A stretch of DNA of 64,000 bases, from positions 4,550,501-4,614,500 of the forward strand of contig NZ_CP073720.1 of the NCBI RefSeq assembly GCF_025137375.1, read 5' to 3'. This document shows positions 8,281 to 14,908 of this stretch, piece after piece. This stretch comes from Dactylosporangium fulvum. Its GTDB lineage: Bacteria; Actinomycetota; Actinomycetes; Mycobacteriales; Micromonosporaceae. Numbering within the stretch: position 1 is the first letter of the stretch; every line of letters starts with the position of its first letter. The notes under the pieces were generated by a model, which worked only from the letters and a program-made list of their open reading frames with translations, ran no database searches and was not told the origin of the DNA. The translations under genes and the position numbers were made by a program.

Positions 8281-10350
8281 TTACGACTCGTCTGACCGTG
8301 TTCGCGAGGGGTTGGTCCGACTCGATGCGTTCCGGTCGGTGCGGAGGGCAAAGGTGCCCGAGATGAGGCCGTCGTTGATCTCGCGAGCGAGTGTGGCCCC
8401 TGCTGTCGCCGCATGCTCTAGTCCTGCTCGGAACTCGGCCAGCTGACGGAATGCACGTCCGTACTCCTGTTGGTCTCGCAGTGCCAGCACCGGGATCGTA
8501 AGGCGTCTGAGGTCGATTCGCAGAGCGCTGTTGGTGGCGCTGGATGCTCGGCCGGTGACGCGTCGGTTGTCGGTGCGGGAGAGGACGCCGGCGACGAACC
8601 ACGGATCGAACCGGGCCGGATCGATTCGCAGTACCTGCACGTCCGGTTCCGGTTCGGCGCCGACCTGGTCGGGAGTGGCGACCCGGGCGTTGATCTCGCG
8701 GCCCATGGCGGGGATGAGGAGGTCGCCGGGACTTATCCGTGATGCTTCAGTGCCGCGGGTGGCTGCGTCGGCCGGCTGGGTGCGGATGGGTGTGCGCAGG
8801 ACCGACATGCTGCCGGCTCGGATGAGGTCGGCGAGGCTGGCCTGTGGTGCGGTGCCGAGAGTTGTTGCCTTCGCCGGCCGTACCTCAGGTAGTCCGTGTC
8901 GTAGCTCGGCGAGCAGTTGGTCGAGGTCTCGGATGTTCGCCTTGATCTGGATCGGGTCGGTGACGTGCTCGTCCGGCGGTGGTAGGTAGCGCTGGGGGGT
9001 CAGGTCTACCAGGTCGTCGAGGACTTCGATGGCGGGGACGGTGCGGTGGACGCCTGGCACGTCAGCGTGCCGGCCGGACCGGTAGTCGCGCCATACCGTC
9101 CCGATGAGATCGGTGAGTGAGCCGTTGCTGACGGCGGCGTTGACGAACAGCAGCCGGTCGGTGGGCGGCTGGTGTTCGTCGGGCTGGGTGAGCACCCAGA
9201 TCTGCAGGCCGATACCGGCCGGTGGCATCAGGCCGGCGGGGAGTGCGACGACGGCGCGCAGGGCGCCGCGCCGGACCAGTTCGGCTCGGATGCGCCGGCC
9301 GGCTGGCCGTACGGCTGCGGCGGGTGGCATGAGCACGACGCTGGTGCCGCCGGGGGAGAGGTGGGCCAGGGCGTGCTGGACCCAGGCGAGTTCCGGCTCG
9401 GTGCGTGGCGGCAGGCCGTATACCCAGCGCGGGTCGTAGGCGAGCCGGTCGTGTCCCCAGTCGTGGATGCCGAACGGGAAGTTCGCCACGACGACGTCGG
9501 CCTGCAGGTCGGCGAATGCGTCGGCGAGCAGGCTGTCGCCCACGTGCAGCACGGGCGCAGCGGTGGGCTGCCCGGCCTGCTGTGCGCGCTGATGGACGAA
9601 CCACAGACGTAGCAGGGCGATCAGCGCGTACTGCGGCTTGATCTCCTGTGCGTAGCAGTGGGTCATGGTTTCGGTGTGGAGTGCCTGGTCGGCGGCCATG
9701 CGCAGGATCGATCCGGTGCCGCAGGTGAAGTCGAGGACGTGCGTGCCGGGGCCGGCGATGGTGAGCATCACTTCCGCGACCGGGTCCGGGGTGCTGGCGA
9801 GGCCGGACATCGACTGGGCTGACGTGACGTACTGGCTGTGCAGATATTCGAAGGCGGTCTCCGCGTCCTGCTCCCGGCTCAGTTGGTCGACTGTGCGGAG
9901 CATCGCGGTCAGCTGCGGCCCCCACTGGTCGGGAAGCACGCCGCCGACCAGGGTTGCGAGCCGTCGGTCGACGGTGCGCAGCTGGGTGGTGAGTTGTTTC
10001 GGCGTGAGCAGGTTGTTGCCTGGGGTGGGCTGCGTGGCGCGAGCGAGCAGGTAGGACCCGGCGATGACCAGGGCGTCACCGATCTGCGCCGCCGGCTGGT
10101 AGCTCTCGATGTGGCGCCATGCCCATTGCTCGGTGCCGGTCTGGTGCAACTTGCCCTGACGGCGCAGCCACTCTTCGACGTCGCGGGCGTTGAAGGACGG
10201 GCTGCTGGGGGTGCCGCCGACCGGAGCTGGGAAGTCCGCGTAGCGGCGGCGCCAGTTGCTCACCGCTGCTCTGCCGACGTTGGCCAGCCGTGCGATGCCG
10301 CTGGCCGTGATGGTGGCGCCACCGATCACCGTGTCCTGCTCGCCTGCCAT
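8281..10350 (-). CDS. N6-adenine DNA methyltransferase (HsdM-like) with HTH and specificity-like domains
   Basis: 689-aa protein in three parts. Residues 10-65 form a MerR/excisionase-like DNA-binding helix-turn-helix (ITASGIARLANVGRAAVSNW) with a WLRRQGK wing. The middle is a type I HsdM-like SAM methyltransferase: motif I reads VLDFTCGTGSIL (usual DPACGTG) and motif IV reads VVANFPFGIHDWG (usual NPPF). The C-terminal 180 residues (ISPGDLLIPAMGREINARV, later FDPWFVAGVLSRTDNRR) look like an HsdS target-recognition half. The fused layout suggests a stand-alone modification enzyme; no restriction subunit is in view. Both catalytic motifs carry Phe where Pro is expected, so activity is uncertain. 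It is divergent from the 10446 gene. Confidence 0.82.
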   Translation of the reverse strand: MAGEQDTVIGGATITASGIARLANVGRAAVSNWRRRYADFPAPVGGTPSSPSFNARDVEEWLRRQGKLHQTGTEQWAWRHIESYQPAAQIGDALVIAGSYLLARATQPTPGNNLLTPKQLTTQLRTVDRRLATLVGGVLPDQWGPQLTAMLRTVDQLSREQDAETAFEYLHSQYVTSAQSMSGLASTPDPVAEVMLTIAGPGTHVLDFTCGTGSILRMAADQALHTETMTHCYAQEIKPQYALIALLRLWFVHQRAQQAGQPTAAPVLHVGDSLLADAFADLQADVVVANFPFGIHDWGHDRLAYDPRWVYGLPPRTEPELAWVQHALAHLSPGGTSVVLMPPAAAVRPAGRRIRAELVRRGALRAVVALPAGLMPPAGIGLQIWVLTQPDEHQPPTDRLLFVNAAVSNGSLTDLIGTVWRDYRSGRHADVPGVHRTVPAIEVLDDLVDLTPQRYLPPPDEHVTDPIQIKANIRDLDQLLAELRHGLPEVRPAKATTLGTAPQASLADLIRAGSMSVLRTPIRTQPADAATRGTEASRISPGDLLIPAMGREINARVATPDQVGAEPEPDVQVLRIDPARFDPWFVAGVLSRTDNRRVTGRASSATNSALRIDLRRLTIPVLALRDQQEYGRAFRQLAEFRAGLEHAATAGATLAREINDGLISGTFALRTDRNASSRTNPSRTRSDES

Positions 10351-10445
10351 GCGTGAACGCTACCACGCCACATCAATTTTGTGACTGGTGTTCACAGTGA
10401 CTTCCGTGTTAGCGTCGGCTGGTTCACAGGCGAGGAGGAAAGGCC
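10351..10445. promoter_or_regulatory. Divergent promoter region with repeated GTTCAC motifs
   Basis: This 95-bp gap separates the methyltransferase from the plus-strand small ORF. It holds GTTCACAG twice in direct orientation (10390-10397 and 10422-10429) and once inverted (GTGAAC, 10353-10358). The plus-strand gene has a strong GAGGAGGAA ribosome site. A GTTCACA copy also lies upstream of the cas-operon helicase (12712-12718). A shared operator is possible but unproven. Confidence 0.4.
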
Positions 10446-10628
10446 ATGGGACGGCGCGGGCACAGCACCACGATCGGGAAGTTCGCCAAGATCCATCACG
10501 CTCGCCGGGTCTCCGAGATTCGTGTGCTCGGTGAGCTGCTGCGCCGTGAGCAGCGAGCGGTGTTGACCGAGCCGGCTGCCTGTGACGTGTTGTCCGACGG
10601 GCCGGGCGCCTCCCACCCCGACGACTGA
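10446..10628 (+). CDS. Small basic protein of unknown function, 60 aa
   Basis: The ATG at 10446 follows a strong ribosome site (GAGGAGGAA), which supports real translation. The 60-aa product is rich in Arg and His in its first half (MGRRGHSTTIGKFAKIHHAR) and acidic at the end (SHPDD). No domain is recognised. It stands immediately upstream of the HDxxGH protein gene, with AAGGAGG between them, and both probably form one transcript divergent from the methyltransferase. A nucleic-acid-binding or antitoxin-like role would fit its size and charge, but nothing in the sequence shows it. Confidence 0.6.
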   Translation: MGRRGHSTTIGKFAKIHHARRVSEIRVLGELLRREQRAVLTEPAACDVLSDGPGASHPDD

Positions 10629-10647
10629 AGGAGGACCATGAACACGA

Positions 10648-11328
10648 TTGCTCGCACCCACTCCGTCAACGGTCGCAGCGCCGCCGTTCGAGCCGGTCGC
10701 GTATCTGGTCGACGGTGCGCGTCGACTCGGTAGCCGGGCCCGCGACGCGGTGGCGTATCCGCGGGTGCGTCTCGACCCGGTGCTGGGTGGTGCCATCGCC
10801 AGCGCGTACATGACGGCGCCGAGCCGGGACGAAGGCGCCTTCGCCGCGTACGCGGCGTTCTGCGCGCAGACCGTGCGGCAGTACCACTTCCTGGTCGGCC
10901 GGGTGGAGTTCGGCGGGCTGGGCGTGGCGGTTCGAATTGTCGACGACGACCCGTATCCGGACGCCGAGGCGATGGTCGAGGAGGTGCGCCGACGGCGGCT
11001 GCGGGTGTTCGCCAGCGCGGCCACCGGCAATCCGCACCCGTACCTCAGTGACGGCGAGAACGACATGTTCCGCGCGGTGCACGACGCCTTCGGGCACGCG
11101 GCCAGCGGCCGTGGCTTCGACCCACACGGTGAGGAGGCGGCCTGGTTGAAGCACAGCGCGATGTATTCGCCGTTGGCTCGCCGTGCCCTGACCACGGAGG
11201 TCCGCGGGCAGACCTGTGCACAGCTGTTCCACTACGGTGGCGGCCGGTTTCCGGAGCAGAAGGCGGTGCTGCTGTCGCGACGGTTCAGCGATCCGCGGTC
11301 GGTGCGCGTCGACGGCGACGTCGGGTGA
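10648..11328 (+). CDS. Conserved HDxxGH-motif protein of unknown function
   Basis: The product of about 226 aa has a conserved-looking core: NDMFRAVHDAFGHAASGRGF, then HGEEAAW, HSAMYSPLARRALTTEVRGQ and FPEQKAVLL. The HDAFGH...HGEE pattern suggests a metal site. I recall similar uncharacterised proteins in actinobacteria and phages but cannot name a family. The start is doubtful. This frame opens with a TTG at 10648, whereas AAGGAGG (10628-10634) is spaced for the ATG at 10638, which lies in another frame and stops after 31 codons. Removing one base near 10650 would join that ATG to the long frame (MNTILAPTPSTV...), so a frameshift or sequencing error is possible. Confidence 0.65.
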   Translation: MLAPTPSTVAAPPFEPVAYLVDGARRLGSRARDAVAYPRVRLDPVLGGAIASAYMTAPSRDEGAFAAYAAFCAQTVRQYHFLVGRVEFGGLGVAVRIVDDDPYPDAEAMVEEVRRRRLRVFASAATGNPHPYLSDGENDMFRAVHDAFGHAASGRGFDPHGEEAAWLKHSAMYSPLARRALTTEVRGQTCAQLFHYGGGRFPEQKAVLLSRRFSDPRSVRVDGDVG

Positions 11329-11331
11329 TGC

Positions 11332-12594
11332 TCACGGGGTGGTGGGGTGCTCGGCGCGTAGCCGTGTGAGCTCCTGCCGGAGCTCGAGCACTGCCGGGTG
11401 GTCGGGGCCGTCGGCCCGGATGCGTTGTTCCAGCAGGGCGTCGAGCAGGCGGATTGCCCGGCTGTGCTCGCCGAGCGGCAGGTGGGCGCGGGCGGCGCTC
11501 TGCCGCCAGTCGAACACCTGGGGGTGGCCGGGACCGTACCGCTCCTCGTGCTGTTCGGCGAGTTGCCGCCAGCGTCGGGCGGCGGCCCGGTACTCACCTG
11601 CTGTGTACAGTTGCTCCGCCTGCCTGGCGGCTTCGTCTGCGTTGACATCGGGGGGTTCGGTCCGGGGCGAGGGCGCCGCGGTGCGCGCCGCGGGCCGTTG
11701 TCCGACGATGGCGGCGTAGGACCGCACCGGGTCGACACCGTCGCTGACCGCGCCGGGGATCGGCGGCAGGTTCCCGGCGAGCGGGGCGAGGGTGTTGTAC
11801 ACCTCGAGCGCGCTGGCCGGCCGATCCTCCGGGCGCTCGGCCAGCAGTGCGTGTACCAGATCGTCGAGCGCGTCTGGTATTTCAGGACGCAGCTGGGACG
11901 GGCGCGGCGGCGGGTCTTCCAGTTGGTGCCGCACGGTCGTCATGGTGGTGGCGCCGTCGAACGGTGGCTGGGTGGTGAGCAGGTGAAACAGTGTCGCGCC
12001 CAGGCCGTAGAGATCGGTGCGATGGTCGGTGGGGTCGTCCCGGATCTGTTCGGGCGCCATGTATCCGAGTGTGCCGACGCTCTCACCGGTGCGGGTGATC
12101 CGGGAGTACCGGTTGTCGTCGCGCACCACGGCCACGCCGAAGTCGAGCACCTTCACCGCGCCGCTCGGCTCCAGCATCACGTTGCTCGGTTTGAGGTCGC
12201 GGTGCACCAGTCCGATCTGTTGAGCGGCGATGAGCACGCTGCTGATCTGGGCACCGATGGCGGACACCCAGGCGATCGGTAGCGGATCCTGCTCGGCGGT
12301 CAGGTCCGTCAGCGTGATCCCTTTGATCTTTTGCAGGACGAGGTAGGGGCGCCCGTCGTGCTCGTCGAGGTCATACACGGTGGGCACGCCGGGATGGTCC
12401 AGTTGTGCGGTCAGCAGTGCCTCGCGGCGGAAACGGCGCACCAGGTCCGCGTCCATCGCGGCGAGATTGATCGTCTTGACGATCACATGGCGGTTGAGTC
12501 GCGAGTCCCAGGCCTTCCAGACCTCGCCCATGCCGTTGTGCGCCAGTGGGAGGCGCTCCACCACATACCGGTCCTTGAGGCGTGCGTCCGCCAT
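11332..12594 (-). CDS. Ser/Thr protein kinase with C-terminal TPR-like region
   Basis: Hanks-type kinase of about 420 aa. The nucleotide loop is LAHNGMGEVWKAWD (first Gly replaced), the ATP-binding Lys lies in VIVKTI, the catalytic loop is LVHRDLKPSNV, the metal motif is VLDFGVAVV, and GTLGYMAPEQI is the activation segment. From residue 330 onward helical pairs (QAEQLYTAGEYRAAARRWRQ, then LGEHSRAIRLLDALLEQ) resemble tetratricopeptide repeats. There is no transmembrane segment, so it is cytosolic. An ATG at 12594 starts just before the kinase domain; the frame is open up to 12672 and neither start has a clear ribosome site. It lies divergent from the cas operon and may sense or signal to the defence island, which is inference. 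Confidence 0.88.
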   Translation of the reverse strand: MADARLKDRYVVERLPLAHNGMGEVWKAWDSRLNRHVIVKTINLAAMDADLVRRFRREALLTAQLDHPGVPTVYDLDEHDGRPYLVLQKIKGITLTDLTAEQDPLPIAWVSAIGAQISSVLIAAQQIGLVHRDLKPSNVMLEPSGAVKVLDFGVAVVRDDNRYSRITRTGESVGTLGYMAPEQIRDDPTDHRTDLYGLGATLFHLLTTQPPFDGATTMTTVRHQLEDPPPRPSQLRPEIPDALDDLVHALLAERPEDRPASALEVYNTLAPLAGNLPPIPGAVSDGVDPVRSYAAIVGQRPAARTAAPSPRTEPPDVNADEAARQAEQLYTAGEYRAAARRWRQLAEQHEERYGPGHPQVFDWRQSAARAHLPLGEHSRAIRLLDALLEQRIRADGPDHPAVLELRQELTRLRAEHPTTP

Positions 12595-12672
12595 CACGGG
12601 GGCCAGTTTAGCGGCCGGTGCCAGGTCCCGGAGTGCGTGACCTGTTCGGCGGACCACCCATCGAGCATTCAT

Positions 12673-12784
12673 TCGTAAACGATATCAATCGGGGGATTGC
12701 TTGAAACTAATGTTCACAATACGCTGACGTCGGCCGATGGCTGCCCGTGCTCACGCCGGGAAGCTGGAGACGGGAGGAGATGGC
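12673..12784. promoter_or_regulatory. Promoter region of the helicase-cas operon
   Basis: This gap of about 110 bp separates the divergent kinase and helicase genes. It contains TGTTCACAATACGCTGACG (12711-12729), resembling the GTTCACA elements before 10446, and ends with GGGAGGAG before the helicase ATG. Since downstream cas genes overlap or nearly abut, this is the likeliest promoter for the whole operon. Confidence 0.45.
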
Positions 12785-14908
12785 ATGGCCGAGCTGGCCA
12801 TCGATCGGGAGTTTCTGCGCCACTATGCCAAGTTGCCCCGCCCGGTGCAGCGTGCGGTTGACGCAGCGATCGGCAAGTTCGCCGAGCACACCCACGCCGG
12901 CCTGCACCTGGAGAAGCTGACCGGCGCGCGCGACCCCAACGTGCGGACCATCAGAGTTTCGGACTTCTGGCGCGGGATCGTCGTGGCGCTCGGCGGCACC
13001 AGATACCTGCTGAAGGACGTGCTGCCGCACGACGACGCCAATGCCTACGCGGTGAGCCGGATCTTCTCGGTCAACCAGGCCCTGGGCATCCTGGAGGTCC
13101 GCGACCAGGAGGGCATCGACGAGTTCGCGCGGGCACTGCCAGCCGAGCCGCCCGCTGAGGGACTGCTCGACCACGTGCCCAACGCCGACCTGCGCCGGCT
13201 CGGCGTCAACCCCGTTGTCTTTCCGCTGCTGCCGCGGATCAACTCCGACGAGCAGCTGGAGAGCCTGTGCCAACTGCTGCCGGAGGCGCAGCGCACCGCC
13301 CTGACCGGACTGGCCGCCGGGATGTCCCCGGACGAGGTCATGCAGGAGGTGGTCGGGCAGATCCTCGCCGGCGAGGACCCCGGCGAGGTGGACACCCACG
13401 ATCTGGCAGCGGCCGCCCGCCGAACGCCGGACCGCATCGCATTCGTCTCCGGCCCGATCGAGCTGGCCGCGATCCTGGCCCGCCCCTTCGACCTCTGGCG
13501 CACCTTCCTGCATCCGACCCAGCGTGATGTGGCCTACCGCGAGGTCTACAGCGGCCCGGCGTTGGTCACCGGTAGCGCCGGCACCGGAAAGACGGTCACC
13601 GGCCTGCACCGGGCTGTCTTCCTCGCCGGAAGGTTGCCGGACGACGGCTCGAAGGTGCTGCTCACCACGTTCACCCGGGCGCTTGCCGAGGCGCTCGGCC
13701 GGCAGCTGTACAGGCTCACCGACAAGCCGGCGGTCCGCTCCCGCATCGACGTGATCAGTATCGACAAGCTGGCGTACGAGATCGTCGCCCGTGACCGGAG
13801 GAAAGTCACCGTCGCCGACGACGAGGTCCTCAACCCGTTGTGGGAAACGGCCGCCGCGGCCGGACCGACATACCAGAACCGGGCCGGCCGGGTCACCAGG
13901 TTCAGCGGTGCCTTCCTGCGACGGGAATGGGAACAGGTGGTGCTCGCACAGCGGGTGACCAGTGTTGACGCATATCGGGAAGCCGGGCGCGCCGGTCGCG
14001 GTGCGGGACTGCGGGCAGAACAACGCGACCAGGTGTGGGCCGCGATCGAAGGCGTCGCCGGCCAGCTGAACAAGCGAGGCCTGCGCACCCACACCCAGCT
14101 CGCCGACGAGGCCGCCGAGATCGTCCGGCGATCGCCCGCACCGTACCGGCATGTGGTGGTGGACGAGGGGCAGGATCTGCACCCGGCCCAGTGGCGGCTG
14201 CTGCGCGCCCTTGTCGCTCCCGGACCCAACGACCTGTTCCTGCTCGCCGACCCGTACCAGCGCATCTATGACAACCAGGTGTCGCTGGCCCAGCTCGGCA
14301 TCCAGGTGCGTGGCCGGACCCGCCGGTTGACCGTCAACTACAGGACCACGCACGAGATCCTGGACCTGTCGGTGCGGGTCCTCAACGGCGACCCGGTCAC
14401 CGGTCTGGACGGTGAGCACGACACGTTGCGCGGGTACCGCTCGGTCACGCGAGGCGGTGTCCCCGAGGTGGCCGCACACGCCGATCGGAATCTCGAGCTC
14501 GACGCGTTGATCGAGCGGGTGGGCACCTGGTTGGACCAGGGCGTCGAGCCGCACGCGATCGGCATCGCCGTCCGTACCGGAAACCTCGTCAAGACCATCA
14601 GTCGGACGCTGGGCGAGGCCCACATCGACGTGGCCGACGACCGGCGCGGTGCCGACGGAGTGCGGGTGGCCACCATGCACCGGATGAAGGGCCTGGAGTT
14701 CCAGTGCCTGGCCGTGGTCGGGCTGGACGCCGGGGTCCTGCCCGCACCGAACGCGGTGACGTCCGCGGCCGAGGATCCACACGCACACCGCCAGGACCTG
14801 CAGCGCGAGCGCTGCCTGCTGTTCGTCGCGCTGACCCGGGCCCGCGACGTGCTGTACCTGTCGCACAGTGGCACACCCAGCACGCTCCTGCCTGAGACGC
14901 CGAAATGA
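12785..14908 (+). CDS. RelE/ParE-like domain fused to UvrD-type superfamily I helicase, first gene of cas operon
   Basis: The protein has 707 aa from the ATG at 12785, chosen because GGAGG lies 7 nt upstream; the frame is open from 12737. Residues 1 to about 100 (FLRHYAKLPRPVQRAVDAAI, WRGIVVALGGTRYLLKDVLP) resemble a RelE/ParE ribonuclease-toxin fold. The helicase follows: Walker A GSAGTGKTV near residue 263, motif Ia LLTTFTRALAEAL, motif II VVVDEGQDLHPAQW (DEGQD rather than DEAQD), motif IV VNYRTTHEI, and VALTRARDVLYLS near the C terminus. The stop overlaps the cas3 start (ATGA), so it is translationally coupled to cas3. This is not a standard type I-E component. Its link to interference, adaptation or abortive protection is inference. 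Confidence 0.85.
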   Translation: MAELAIDREFLRHYAKLPRPVQRAVDAAIGKFAEHTHAGLHLEKLTGARDPNVRTIRVSDFWRGIVVALGGTRYLLKDVLPHDDANAYAVSRIFSVNQALGILEVRDQEGIDEFARALPAEPPAEGLLDHVPNADLRRLGVNPVVFPLLPRINSDEQLESLCQLLPEAQRTALTGLAAGMSPDEVMQEVVGQILAGEDPGEVDTHDLAAAARRTPDRIAFVSGPIELAAILARPFDLWRTFLHPTQRDVAYREVYSGPALVTGSAGTGKTVTGLHRAVFLAGRLPDDGSKVLLTTFTRALAEALGRQLYRLTDKPAVRSRIDVISIDKLAYEIVARDRRKVTVADDEVLNPLWETAAAAGPTYQNRAGRVTRFSGAFLRREWEQVVLAQRVTSVDAYREAGRAGRGAGLRAEQRDQVWAAIEGVAGQLNKRGLRTHTQLADEAAEIVRRSPAPYRHVVVDEGQDLHPAQWRLLRALVAPGPNDLFLLADPYQRIYDNQVSLAQLGIQVRGRTRRLTVNYRTTHEILDLSVRVLNGDPVTGLDGEHDTLRGYRSVTRGGVPEVAAHADRNLELDALIERVGTWLDQGVEPHAIGIAVRTGNLVKTISRTLGEAHIDVADDRRGADGVRVATMHRMKGLEFQCLAVVGLDAGVLPAPNAVTSAAEDPHAHRQDLQRERCLLFVALTRARDVLYLSHSGTPSTLLPETPK

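Noticed and set aside
8281-12672. A BREX or Pgl phage-defence system
   Set aside because: A methyltransferase and a kinase are present, but no PglZ phosphatase, BrxC/PglY ATPase or BrxL is visible, and the kinase is an ordinary PknB type with a TPR-like tail.
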